Part shown: positions 22,751-34,375 of the stretch, piece after piece
Layout: the number at the start of each line of letters is the position of its first letter
Position numbering within the stretch: the first letter of the stretch is position 1
Assembly: GCA_900073065.1 (NCBI GenBank)
Contig: FJOG01000015.1
Span: 1,461,860 to 1,525,859, forward strand
Source of the DNA: Phialocephala subalpina
Lineage: Eukaryota; Ascomycota; Leotiomycetes; Helotiales; Mollisiaceae
DNA length: 64,000 bases
Direction of reading: 5' to 3'
Notes under the pieces: generated by a model
Databases searched by the model: none
What the model saw: only the letters and a program-made list of their open reading frames with translations
Told to the model about the DNA's origin: nothing
Program-made: the position numbers and the translations under genes

Positions 22751-23851
22751 ATGATTCTGTTTCTTCAATCTCTTACAATTGCTGCGGTCACACTCACCTT
22801 CGGAGCACATGCGCAGAATGCATTCTCAGGAGCTGTCGGATTTGGAGCTATCGCAACTGGAGGGAACAGTGGTACGACGTATCATGTCACCAATCTGAAC
22901 GACTCCGGCACTGGCTCCTTTCGGGATGCTGTCAGCGCTTCGAATCGCAACATCGTTTTCGACGTCGGCGGCTACATCGTGCTGAACTCTGCCGTCTCGC
23001 TGTCAAGCAGCATCACGATCAACGGCCAGACAGCTCCTGGTGATGGGATCGGAATCATGGCTGGAGAAGTCTCTGCTAGCGGGAAGAGTAACATTATTAT
23101 CCGAAATTTGCGTATGAGACAGGGCAACTTGGATTCAGACACTGGGAAAAGCGCGTTCAATATGGGTTCAGCTTCGAACGTCATTCTTGACCACTGTTCC
23201 TTCGCTTACGGACAGTGGGACACAGTTGATGCTGTCGGAGCGGTCAATATCACTGTGTCAAACTCCATCATTGCCTTTCCAATCGGTCAGCAATTCGGAG
23301 CACACGTCGAAACTGGTCCTTCGACCTTTTACGGAAACCTTTGGGTCAGCGCACACAATCGGCAACCACTCTCCAAAGACGACACCCAGTTCATAAACAA
23401 TGTGGTGTACAATTACCAGGCTGCTTATACTTCTGGGAACACTGCAGGGTACTTCTCGCATGATATTATCAACAATTACTTCATTGCTGGACCAAGCACA
23501 ACGAGTGCTAGTGACGCTTACTACCAGATGGCCGCCGATCAGAGTGTTTACGCTACAGGCAATTATCTTGACAGCAACAAAGATGGCGTATTGAATGGCG
23601 CTGCTTCCAACACGGTTGGAAGCTCAACGGTGCTCAGCAATCCATGGGCTGGTACATCACTTGGTTTGGCCACCCTCACTGCCGCTCAAGCTGTCACTGC
23701 TGTATTTGACAATGCAGGCGCTTCTCCTCGGGATGAAGTTGATGCATTTGCTGTGAGCACTGCGCAGTCTCTTGGGACATCTGGGAAGATATACACCAAT
23801 CAAGCCAGCACGGGGCTGTCGAATGGCGGATATGGTACGCTGACAGGTTGA
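22751..23851 (+). CDS. Secreted pectate lyase (polysaccharide lyase family 1)
   Basis: An intron-less 366-residue ORF. The signal peptide MILFLQSLTIAAVTLTFGAHA is followed by the mature N-terminus AVGFGAIATGG. Parallel beta-helix features are TYHVTNLNDSGTGSFRDAV, ITINGQTAPGDGI, NIIIRNLRMRQG and the conserved VILDHCSFAYGQWDT, where the Asp residues would bind calcium. The segment AHNRQPLSKDD supplies the likely catalytic Arg. Family 1 lyases cleave de-esterified pectin by beta-elimination. The length fits fungal secreted members, and nothing is truncated. With the nearby S28 peptidase and subtilase it supports a plant-material-degrading lifestyle. Confidence 0.93.
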   Translation: MILFLQSLTIAAVTLTFGAHAQNAFSGAVGFGAIATGGNSGTTYHVTNLNDSGTGSFRDAVSASNRNIVFDVGGYIVLNSAVSLSSSITINGQTAPGDGIGIMAGEVSASGKSNIIIRNLRMRQGNLDSDTGKSAFNMGSASNVILDHCSFAYGQWDTVDAVGAVNITVSNSIIAFPIGQQFGAHVETGPSTFYGNLWVSAHNRQPLSKDDTQFINNVVYNYQAAYTSGNTAGYFSHDIINNYFIAGPSTTSASDAYYQMAADQSVYATGNYLDSNKDGVLNGAASNTVGSSTVLSNPWAGTSLGLATLTAAQAVTAVFDNAGASPRDEVDAFAVSTAQSLGTSGKIYTNQASTGLSNGGYGTLTG

Positions 23852-24600
23852 TTACCACGAACTCCAAATCTTGACTTGGCTGAGAAGGGAGGTTGAAGTA
23901 AAGTCATGCGAAGATCGGAGGCTTTGCCTTGATATCTCACGTGTTTGAAACAGTGTACATACGATAGAACAGTGCTGTTGTGTAATCAATACTTCAGAGG
24001 TTGAAGGTTGTCTCAGGAATCAAGGATGATCTTCAGTGTCGACATTATTTGAGACCCATGAAACTAGAGCACAAAATGCTTATTGTATCACTCTTTGGTA
24101 TAGCAACAATAGATTCTCGACGAAAAAGTTATTTAAGCTACCGATAGCCGGCTGCAAAGCTGCTACAAGGGAAATTGTGGGGTAGAGCTTGCTTCGCGAG
24201 ATGAGCTGCAGCATGCCCCCCTTTGTTGCCGCCCAATATCAAAAGTAAGGTTGGATTAATCCAAAACCGTTTGAAAGCACTTGCAACACTTGAAACGATA
24301 TCGATAGCAGGAATTTTGAATACACAGGATTCGGCTTTACCTGGCAAGTGGGACATCAATGTCCTAGAGTACTTTGGCACATTTCAGTAGCAAAAGTTGC
24401 CAGGAGGAATAGGACATTTTCGAGCTGGCTAGAGAGCTCAATAAAGGAGGTCTCGGTCAGACTTTAGAAATATCAAAAATTCAGAATTGACCACCCGAGT
24501 CTTTCTTTTGGTCGTCTGGAATATGAATATCCGAGTTTGAGGGGTGGAATGTAGTTTAATATCAATGTCCCTCTGCAAGAACTTTCTCAGCTTAATCTCT
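23852..24600. other. Intergenic, transition to AT-rich block
   Basis: A minus-strand open stretch 24138-24380 contains KYSRTLMSHLPG, similar to KFCRTLISHLLE read at 18640-18675 on the minus strand, so both may be copies of the same short repeat. No gene is supported. Confidence 0.35.
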
Positions 24601-26254
24601 TTCTATACTATGTATATGATTTAAATAATCACTTTTCTTGCTATAAAGTGGTTAAGCTGTCGTACCGAGTTTATATCTTGAGCTATAACTAACAATGATA
24701 TAATTGAAGTTATAATACCAAAAAAAAAAAAAAAAAAACCTTTACAACGCATAATTTTCGAGTTGTGTGCATCAGGGAATCCTTCATTGGGCTCCGATTC
24801 TTTAACCTCTCTAGGAACTCTTCACGGAGCTCTTTACTAGCTTCGCATTAACCTCGCTTCTTTAGGCTCTGGTATCTCATTCTCTTTGGTGCAAGGCCTT
24901 CAAATGTCTTATGCATCAAGGATCCTTCATAGCAGTAAATATATCTTCTTGTTTTCTTTCTGGCAGCTTGACCACCAGTTTTTTTCTTCTCTTTTTCCAT
25001 TTTAATTCTATTATTTTGAACCGTTAAACTACCTATATACTCAAGATGGCCGGTTGAATCACTATATCAATTTATGCAGCTTGAAACAAGATTATTCTCG
25101 AAGAAAAGGTAGGTCGAAAGTGCTTCTACTATAGTAACCATTTGGCGAACCCCTATTTTAGCAAGCCCCTTCAAATCTCCTATCCTTCTTCGAACTTTGC
25201 TGCTTTTGGCGATCCCAAATCTTTATTGATAATCTTGGAAAAGGCATATCGCAATAGCCAAGTAGTCGTCGAGAGAGCTTGCAGTAGTGATCGAATGCGC
25301 TTATTCAACTTATACCCGTAGATTTCAAGATAAAAAGATTAGCGGTTATAGATTAATGCCTTATGCCATGTTCTCTGCGTTGCCACCCCTAAAAGCCCCG
25401 CTACGGTTTCGCAGTAAAGGGCATAACCACAGCATGAACATTATAATGCGACTATCGTTTAATTTAGCTCGTGCTATAATGCTATAATAGCTAATCTCTC
25501 CCAACGTTATCGCGAGCTCTACTAATGCCATAATTCCGAAGTCTTTAAGCTCTTTAGATATTATCGCAAGTTCTATTAATACTTTAATACGGAACCTATT
25601 GGACTTTCCTGAAACTACTAGAACCTTAAGGGCTAATAATCCTAAATCGCGGGAATCAAATAGCGGGGCAAAAGGTATTCCAATAAAATAAGATGCCTCT
25701 AAGTCTAGTAGTTTTATAGCCATAAATAAGCCGGAGAATATAATTAGTAATTCATAAGAAGATTCTTAAGACCTTATTTAAGGTACGCCCTAAAAGTCCC
25801 TTAGAATAATAATTACTAATAATAACGAAGCTCCTAAGAGATAACCTAACGATTATTAAGATAATTCCCAAGTTAACGCCTATAATATGCCCTATAAATC
25901 CCCCGTTTTACTAGATGTTAACGAAAAAGAGCTATTAGACCTAAACGATTTCGACTTAAATATTATAGTACTCGAGTTACAATAAGATCTACAAGAATTA
26001 TTTAACATAATATAAGAAGAAAAGCAGGAAGAAGATAATAAAAGGCAAAAAGACTTAAATACCCAATTAAAAGCTCTTATTACTTCCTAACGCAATAAGG
26101 TAAAATTAAATACCGCGCAAAGAAATTTATATCTAATGATAAACCTAATTACTCGGAAATCATAATACGAGGAGTATTCCGTAAATCTTATCGGTGCACT
26201 AAAGGAGGGAGAGGATTACCTGGTTCGAAGTACTTTGGACCAGAAGAATATATA
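24600..26254. repeat. AT-rich, RIP-like degenerate repeat block
   Basis: Composition becomes strongly AT-rich and open frames collapse. At 24720-24738 there is a run of 19 A. On the minus strand about 24780-25000 reads MEKEKKKTGGQAARKKTR... with one stop, an unrecognised basic ORF. At 25361-25723 (minus) an ORF contains degenerate 18-residue repeats (KVLIELAIISKELKDF / MALVELAITLGEISYY), matching tandem DNA copies near 25508-25540 and 25562-25595. None is identifiable as a known transposase. Confidence 0.6.
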
Positions 26255-26330
26255 TTGCGATCAATGGGTTTAACGAAGAAAGACAAGCAAATTATGCTCG
26301 TTCGGGGATCTTATCGCCTAGCTCTAGTTC

Positions 26331-27378
26331 ATGATATTTACTTGGGATCCTTTGGTATTGAAACACACCGTGCGAGGAGATTTTCCACGAGCAGCATTTC
26401 TGGACCCAGAACTGAAGGCCAAGCTGCAGAAATTGCGCAACGTCGGCAACATGTCATATCCTTCGACATACGCACACTACCTTGTCAATCAATTCGGTGT
26501 GTCACCCACTCCCCAACAGCTCATTGTCATCATTCAGGAACTTCTGGAATACCTGGAGTTCTTGGAAGCGACGACCCGAAATTTGCGGATTCGCATAAAC
26601 TTGCAGCTCGAGTCGACAATGAAGTAACATCATCCTTCCTGCGGGGTGCGAATACTGGGAAGGGAGAGCGACCCTACGTTGAAGGTGCAGTCCAAGCACG
26701 ATTTGCAGGAAATGGGCTCAGGCTGTCATTGACAGAATCCAGGGGCTTCCAATGGACAAGCCACTCAGTCGTCCTTAGGCGGAAGTTGGCTACGCGACAT
26801 ATCCGAACGAAAGAATCAGAAAACATGCCAAGCATGAGAGTTCAAACTATCTGATGAATCTGGTCGAGTCCATCTGCATGATCACCCCCGAGCTAAAGCA
26901 ATTCAAGACGAAGGCCTACGTGCTTCACCATCTCGTCCACCACAACAACGGGCCATTCGATGAAACCCCGCAAGCAGGTCCACCCTGTCCCACGGACCTA
27001 CACAACACAAGGGGAAGGATTCAATTACCATCTTACTGGGGTAGCAATTCGGGCGCAGAAAAGGCCGATGAGGGTCATTACCAACGCCTCCAAAAGATGC
27101 TTTGGGACGATGCTTCCTTCACACAGAGAATGGACGGAAATCTAGAGCAGATGAAGAAGAGAGCAGAGTTTTACGAGAAGTTTGTGGAGACGTCAGAGAA
27201 GCAGGACAAGGCGTTAGACGATTTGACATCCGCGGTTGCGAAACTGGAGGGGGCGATCGAGGACCATCAAGGGCTAAAGGCTTCGCACATTGAGTTTATG
27301 GAGAATACACAAGCTGCTGTGGACTTGATGGATGCGGCAAAGAAGTTGGCAGAGGAAGAAGTCGAAGAAGAGCTTTGA
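26331..27378 (+). pseudogene. Unrecognised gene, probably broken or 5'-truncated
   Basis: Two open parts read well. At 26331-26627: MIFTWDPLVLKHTVRGDFPR... ending RINLQLESTMK. At 26854-27378: NLVESICMITPELKQF... with a C-terminal coiled-coil-like part (EQMKKRAEFYEKFVETSEKQ, KKLAEEEVEEEL). A GTAACA...TTTGCAG intron from 26623 to about 26708 would join the first part to AVIDRIQGLPMDKPLSRP. The same frame then meets TAG at 26777-26779 and continues as AEVGYATYPNERIRKHAK into the second part. So a single TAG, possibly from CAG, interrupts one protein. The 5' side runs directly into the AT-rich block, and no good start is seen. Function unknown. Confidence 0.5.
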
Positions 27379-27759
27379 CTGTTTTGTAGAGTAGATAAAG
27401 AATTCAAAGATCTTTTGCAACAAGTAGACTGAAATGGAGCAATGATGTTCACCGGATCTGATATCCTCGCGGTCACTAGCACGTATCACACTCCGTTCGG
27501 AAGTTGGGAAGCCACAATCTATTTAGGAGAATAAAAGATTCGTGAAACTGCCGTACACAAAAGGACATTCTATCGCTGCTACTAGAAGAACTTGAAACTT
27601 TTGAACCAACACAGAATAGACAGAATTCACAACAAACCCCAATAAACAGACCAAACTAGGAGAATGAAAAGTGAATCCCAAGAAAAGACCTGAATCTCCC
27701 TTCGAAGTTGGCACATTAACCGGGCAGAGATAATAGAACATCGCCATATCTCATGCAAT
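27379..27759. other. Intergenic region between convergent genes
   Basis: The 380 bp between the stops of the upstream gene and the minus-strand Clr5-ankyrin gene hold both 3' ends. Nothing else is recognised. Confidence 0.4.
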
Positions 27760-30700
27760 CTATCCATGATATTCCTCCAGCATTCTACTCAAGGCAAGAT
27801 GTCCGTTTCTCCTTGCGATGTACAAAGCACGCTCATATTGCTCCTGCCCCGCACCATGAACCCTTGCGCCAGAATTGAGCAGCATTCGCACCATGTCAAT
27901 CCTGCCGTGTTCTGCTGCTCCTTCCAATGCTGTCCTTCCGTCGTCTTCAGCGCGAGGAGCGTTGACATTCGCGCCGTTCTCGAGGAGTGCGAATGCGATG
28001 CCGAGGTAGCCGCGGATCGCTGCGTATTGGAGCGCAGTCGCTCCGCATTCCTTCGCCGGTGCAGCGTTGACGTCTGCTCCGTATTCGAGGAGGAGGTCGA
28101 CTACGTCTTTGTGTCCGTCCCTACATGCTATTTGAAGAGCAGTATGTGATGCATTATTTGTGATAGTATCGCGCTTGGCCTTGTGCTGAAGAGGTCGGAA
28201 CATCTTAGCATTTCCAGAGTTCGTTGCCTCCTGAACCGGGGCTCCCCTACCTCCATGAGGCGATACCGCCTCTGGATCTGCGCCATGATCTAGAAGTACT
28301 CGCACCATTTCAGGGGTGCTATAACGGATGGCTTGTTGCAAGGGAGGCCCACATCGCGGCCAAAAGAATTCGTCAAAGTTGCTTTTTAGCGCTGCGTTTG
28401 TAATATCTATAGCGCCGCGAGAATTTTCCGGCAGCGTTGTATACAGATCAGCCATGCATCGCGGATATGCATTGACATCTACCACATCGCTTGCAAGAAG
28501 GATTTCAACCATCGCCACATCGTTCGTTGCTATTTCGATATCGAGCGCAAGTCTTCCAAAATTTGCCCCATGCGGAAGGATCCAATGAGTCTTGATCTTA
28601 GCAAGAAGAAGCTGAAGCATTGTCGTATCCTCTGCTGCGGTCCTGAGAGCCAGCGGATGCCAAGGATATGCTCCAGAGTCGAGCAGCAAGCGTACCCAAG
28701 ATTCGTTTCTTCTCTCATACCGAAGAGCAGCCGTAAGTGGTGTTGTATTCATGAGGATTTCGGGAGGATTCTCGACAGCAGCTCCTTTGGAAAGAAGGCA
28801 TTTGACACAAGGCCAATCTTGCATCTCAAGAGCTATCGTGAGTGGCAATCTGCACCCAGATCCTTTGAATCTTTTGCTCTGCCCATGTTCATTGACCTTT
28901 GCCCCTCGTTCTATGAGAATATTGACGATTGCGGGATCAGAGAGTCCGACGGCGCAGACCAGCGGATTTCCAGATATTTTATGCGGTGCATATCGGCAGT
29001 CATTATAGTGGTTCTTAGTGCAGCCCAATTCTGGATTCAAGTCTGCGCCAGCGTTCAAAAGCATCTCCACAAGGACATAATTTTGAGCTTCGATTGCAAG
29101 AATCAAAGCTGTGGTATTTGTAGCTGATCTGATATTGACATCTGCATTGGCTGAAATGAGCATTTTGGTAAGCTTTACATTCCGATTTCTGACTGCAGCC
29201 AACAAGGCAGTTTCGAATTCGAGTTTGTCAGAGGTTGCGTTAACGTCTGCACCGGCAGACAATAATGTCCCAACAAGTTCATAGACATCATACTGGTACA
29301 TATATCGTCCGCTGCCATTGAAAGATCTTGACGATACTGCAGCATGAATCGAACCTCCGAGCATTTGTGAAAGTGATAGGCCGTACACCAAGGCTTTGTC
29401 TATGACGTGGCGAATCATATCAATATGACAGGACCGGCAGCAATCCTCACAAGCTGTAACAAGATCAGTGCCACCGTTAAGCCAAATCGAATCGTTTGCC
29501 CCGTTTGTATCGATCTCTTCAAGCATGGATAGGTTTCCGCATTTTATTGCCGCAAACATGATGAGCTTTCTGGTTTCGGTATCATTGTGACGTCTGAGAA
29601 GTAGCTTGATAGTCGGCCACCAAGCTATATTCGACTGCGCTTTTCGAATAGCAGCATGAATGACTTTCCTTGAAGCTGGGAAACCTGCGTTACACAGATA
29701 TACAAGAGATTTGGGACATTGCGTAGCAACTGCGCAAGACCAAGAATGCTCCGTTACACAAACGCCTGCAGATAAAAGCAATTTAATCACCTCAGGCGTT
29801 CCAGAGAGAATTGCAAGATCAAAAACCGAGAACTGTGATCGGTACAGAAACGATGAGTCGCTGTCTGTTTTATCGACACAATGATCGGTTCTGTAGAGTG
29901 CAGAATATTTCGGGTCTGATCCTGCATCAAGAAGGCTGCGAATTACATCAACCAGCCTTGATGCTTGGAAGCAGCCAGGATACGTATCGTTCCGTTCAAA
30001 CATTGTCTTGGGTGTTTTCGTGTATTTGACGTCATCAAACATCTGTTCCGAGCTGTAAAGACATTCTTGTAAAGCCGAATAGCCACCAAGACTTGGGAGA
30101 TTCACATTTGCCCCTTCCTTGATTAGAACGTCTACAACAGCTTTCAGCCGATACTTTGCTGCAGCAGTAAGTGGCGAATGTCCCTCCGCGAGAAAAAACC
30201 GTGCCGAATGATCTGTACCAAGTTGAGCTTGAAGGTTGACATCGCATCCGGCGGCAATCAGAGCCATAATCAAGTCAACAAGCAAGCTGACAAGACCATT
30301 TTCAATTCGGCTCTGATCAGGAAATTCGCTTTCTCCTACATAGACCCTTCCGTTGAGCTTTATGCTATCGATGGCTGTACTTGACAGCAAGTCTCTGCTC
30401 CCAGGCGATTTGTAGAGTTCATAAGCACCGCAAATGGCTAACACCAACGCGCTACTCTTCCATCCACCTCCAGGCTGGTCAGTCCTAGATCCGGCCTTGA
30501 TCAATTCTCTAACCAGTGCAAGGTTGCGGGTAATGCAAGCGAATTGCATCGGGGTTAAAGTGTCTGAAATCGTCCGGATCCTACAGATATGGCCGTTCGG
30601 ATTTAGCCCCGCGTCGAGGAAATGCTTGACAATCGGTACGTCCTCGGCTTCAACCGCAGAACGAAATAGTTTCTCGACAACTGCTTCAGCAGTGGGGCCT

Positions 30701-31633
30701 TTCATGGATACCATGCCACGTAAGACATGAGCAGTGCCGTGACCCTTGAGCCATCTGTAGATCGTCTCAGAGTTGGCCTCGCCGGGGAAGTTGTTCGAAG
30801 CCAAATAGACCGTGAGATTGAACAACACAGGCCTCTTGAGGTCTTCCGCTGATGTCGCAGCAAGACCAGAAGCGGCTGTTTCGTCTAGCAGGGCGGAATT
30901 CGGCAAGAGCGATTCGACGATAGGAAAAACCCGGCTGCCACGGGCCTTTTTAAGGAATTGGGCGAGAGAGGGTTCATGAGAGTCGACAAGGGCAGGAGTT
31001 TCAGAAAATTCTGCAGCACATTATTACTCTGCATCACGCCATCGATTCACAAAAGAATGACAAGCAAGACTTACGACTAAGTGATTGCTGCTGAAACTTC
31101 AAAATGGGTAGGTTGTTAAACATCCAATGGATTGTTGATTGTTCGGATGGCGTGCAAACAATGAAGCCAGGGGGTGTCCGAGGGGAGGGCGCTCCAACAT
31201 GTCAGTCAAACGAGAATGATTCTAGGCAGCCTTCATGGAGCCGAACCTTGTGCTTGCTCCAATTTCTGCACGGTCGATACTGGATGTCTCGATATCTCCT
31301 TTCGCAATTTCTTTCTTGGCATCAATTGACCATCGAGATAAACATCACTTTCTCTGCCCTTTCTCTTTCGGTTCTCGACTTTTTGGCCCACAATCTCCCA
31401 GTCCTGACTGGTGTGATTTTTACGACTGCCACATTTCTCAAGCAGCTTCTCGTATTGTGCTTTCCTAGTCTAAGTTAGCGGCGTGTTATTGTATTCCGGA
31501 TATGAGGCAGAGAAACTCACGTCGCAGTGAATCCGTGACGCTCCTTCATCAATCTCATCACAACCTCCAACGTGTTGTTTGGGGCTAGAAATCTTATCTG
31601 GTTCAAGCGCTGAGAATCAATGGATTGAGACAT
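27760..31633 (-). CDS. Clr5-domain ankyrin-repeat protein
   Basis: Four minus-strand exons (31521-31633, 31247-31464, 31075-31191, 27760-31010) join in frame to 1,232 residues. Exons 1-2 give a Clr5 domain (about residues 5-60: NNTLEVVMRLMKERHGFTAT, then KAQYEKLLEKCGSRKN, DWEIVGQKV, and LMPRKKLRKEISR). Clr5 is a helix-turn-helix-like domain found at fungal N-termini. Exon 3 carries PRTPPGFIVCTPSE, usual in these proteins between Clr5 and the body. Exon 4 contains at least 12 ankyrin-type repeats from about residue 250 to the C-terminus, closing with two well-kept repeats (GATALQYAAIRGYLGIAFAL, RTALEGAAEHGRIDMVRMLL). It may link DNA or chromatin binding to a protein-interaction scaffold, but that role is inferred. 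The donor of intron 2 (GTTCGG) is unusual, so that junction is the least certain. Confidence 0.83.
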
Positions 31634-32001
31634 CGTTGGAGTAGCGCTGAAGAGTCGCACTTGTGGTCTGTAGAGGCAAGGAGATGGGATGTAGATTTGC
31701 AATTGAGAAGGGCATCCCGAAGATCATATGTAAGGCTGAGGTCTAAGAACAAATATTCGTTGTTGAGTCGTGATTGGGTGATCCCAGAATCCTGACGCCT
31801 TCCACGAGTCGCCTGGTGGCGCACACTCGGTGCAGCAGGTGTGCCAACGAGCAGCTTCGCCTCTCTAAAAAAATGGAATTTTGATTCGTCATTCCCCAAA
31901 TCTTGTGTTACAGCAAGAACGCAGCTTCCTTGGTCCCTGCCCAACTTTCCTTACCGCAATCTCCCCGTGGTTTGGCTTGTGTCGCTGCGGAATCTGCTCT
32001 A
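31634..32001. other. Promoter region of the Clr5-ankyrin gene
   Basis: Open stretches here on the minus strand merely extend the Clr5 exon upstream. I see no other gene. Confidence 0.35.
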
Positions 32002-32101
32002 CGGAGGTGCAGGCTTAAATGATTAGCACACCGCCTTTGTTCTGCCCAAACTCTTACTGGCAGATTAGGCGGTGTGCCAATCATTTGGGCCTGCACCTCC
32101 G
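32002..32101. repeat. 100-nt inverted repeat (hairpin)
   Basis: The arms 32002-32035 and 32068-32101 are 34 nt each and pair with three mismatches, all transitions: CGGAGGTGCAGGC at the base and GCACACCGCC at the tip. Inside, TCTGCC (32041-32046) pairs with GGCAGA (32059-32064), leaving a 12-nt loop. The whole can fold into one long hairpin. No ORF spans it. It could be a MITE-like element or palindromic remnant. Confidence 0.85.
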
Positions 32102-33660
32102 TATACGGCTGACGTGGTCGCAACATTTCGGCCTTCCTTCACATACCAGGGCAGGTAATGGATTTAAGAGTCGCAAAGCCTCTTGCCAATTCTGCCTCGC
32201 CCAACCGGACGAGATTTTACTGCGACCCGGGATTTCGAGTCGGTCGGTATAGGTCTCTATGAGCATGATAATTGGAAGGTCCCAAAATCGGTCTTCCAGC
32301 GGCTGGGAAACATTTTGTGAACACCAGTCCATGCTCTTTCCGCCATTGGGAATGCCAAGATTAAGGGTTTGGTCCCCTTTCTGGTTGGACATCCACCGAA
32401 TTGAAGGCTGAGGACCCAGGAACATAGGCGTGGCTGATATCAAGTATCGGCCACACCGAGGATAGGCAATACTGCCCGTGATCCCTGGTGTTTGATGCCT
32501 TTGTAGTCAACAAATGGCCCGCTGCGACCGGCACCTGGTACACGAAAACCCACTTTCGGGCGTTCGGCGTCGGTTCTGGTGTTTACCAAGTCAAGCGGCG
32601 AACGGGGCTTCGCGATCGCGGAAGCAACGACGATTTTCCTGGATCCTCGGCCTTCAGGTCGATCAATGGCGTTGGAATTAACATCTCGGATAGAACTCCC
32701 ATTTCGAGTATGTCAATTTGCCTCCCGCGTGTCCAAAGTCGAAGCAAACAGTCATTGGAATGGCACAAAGGACGATGTTCGTTGCTCCTCAGCGTTCAGA
32801 TGCATGGTAATTCCGAGGAGTTTGAGTCCGGACGAGCATTTGAGAGGCGTTGGTGTTGATGGAGCTGTGTCTTCGTGGACGATATAATGCCTGTCCGCCT
32901 TGGTGACGATAGCTTGGGTCTCCTCTTTAGAGCTCCGTTGAAGATAGCCTTCGATTCTCCAGTCCTTCCTCAGATAATGCATGCCGAGAAAGTCGAGGCT
33001 AGGCTGTGAAATCGAATATTCAAGGGGAAGAAAGCTGGGGAGCGGGAGGACTGGATCTTTTGATGCTTCTCCTCCACGTCGAAGATGGAAAAGGTCGAAT
33101 GGGTGGCAAAGGAGGTTATGCTTTGTTGGAAGCCTGCAATTGAAGCGCGGATGGAGAGCACGTTGACCTCTCAAACACGAATTCGAAAGACATCTGATTC
33201 GGGATCGGTCGACCACTGCGTTTCCATCTCTTCCCTTCACCAGACCAAAGGACACCAATCTTTCCTAGCTATCCCTACATCGCTCATCAGGATCACCATC
33301 GAATTCACATCTGGCGCAGAATATCGACATCAGCACAGAGAAGCGAAATTAGTCGCCTGCTTGAAGCTTCCGCTCCGAGCCATGTGTTGAAAGCGAGGCC
33401 TCTGGCTTTGACTCGGGATGTCGTGGTCGATAGCGAGATGTGGGAGAAAGGTTCTTTCATGCATATGGTATGCCTGCTGTCCTGACAAAGGCTGGACTCC
33501 ACCGACTTCAGCAACAGACTTGCAGATCGACACAGACATTAACACAATGGCTGTAACCTATCCTCTCCAAGACCCAGAACCTGCAATAATTACCATCACA
33601 AAAGCAAAGGGCTGGATCAACTTCGACTCGGATGCTGTGAGAACTTGAGGAGAATATATA
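32102..33660 (-). pseudogene. Possible decayed gene(s), unrecognised
   Basis: On the minus strand, 32752-33258 is open and its second half reads like protein (EYSISQPSLDFLGMHYLRKD, EETQAIVTKADRHYIVHEDT). The same frame continues past two TGA codons into FRVPGAGRSGPFVDYKG and GSRAVLPILGVADT near 32440-32560. On the plus strand, 33340-33470 reads EISRLLEASAPSHVLKA, then DVVVDSEMWEKGSFMH before a stop. These look like remnants of one or two genes, but I recognise no family and no complete frame. Coding character is inferred from amino-acid makeup only. Confidence 0.25.
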
Positions 33661-34375
33661 CCCGCGAGGTACGGAGATTGAAGAATCAAGGGCAAGCTTA
33701 AGGATAGCCATACACAGTCCCATACCTTCAACAGGTATTACTCGAATGACTTGAATCCAAAACCCTATAAAGCCGTGCCTCACACCTACACATGCAATAA
33801 CAGACTTTTTGGATTTCAAAAACAAACTTGATTTGGTTACAGAAAAAACACCTTGGAATGTGAATAGAAACTCTTCATTGGTTACAAATTGTAATTATGA
33901 ATTAATAAGGATTATATATTTGGACTCTTGTTTAGGAAAAGTTCATATCGACACTCGTTACTTGCTGAGTTCTCTCACCATATTCCGGCCTTGATCGATA
34001 GACTCAGCCGTAGTCCTGGTATTGTTAATTTGATCTTCCTCGGCTTGGCTGTGATGGGTTTCCCAGCTGCTATCAAAATCTGACATCATCTCAACACCTG
34101 TTCGTGGACGGCTCGGTTAGTGATTATCCGGGAAGAGCATGCATTTAAAAATCATCCACGTACCATAGACTGCCTCGCCTCCTAAGAAGCCAATAGGTCG
34201 TGCGTCACGTTTCTGACCCTAGGGATTGAAGTTTACTGTGCAACTGGAGGAAATAATATTAGCACCTGCAGAAACATGGTACTTATCTCACAAAGTGTCA
34301 CGCGACCTGCGTGGCACTTAATGAAGTGAGCGGGCCACTTGGCAAATGTGTAAAATGGGGCAGGTTTAGCACGTA
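33661..34375. other. Intergenic region
   Basis: About 700 bp with no open frame above about 60 codons and no recognisable motif. Composition is slightly AT-rich around 33830-33960. Confidence 0.4.

Noticed and set aside
24720..24738. Run of 19 A as a possible LINE poly(A) tail
   Set aside because: No reverse transcriptase or target duplication was found next to it, so it is listed only as part of the AT-rich block.
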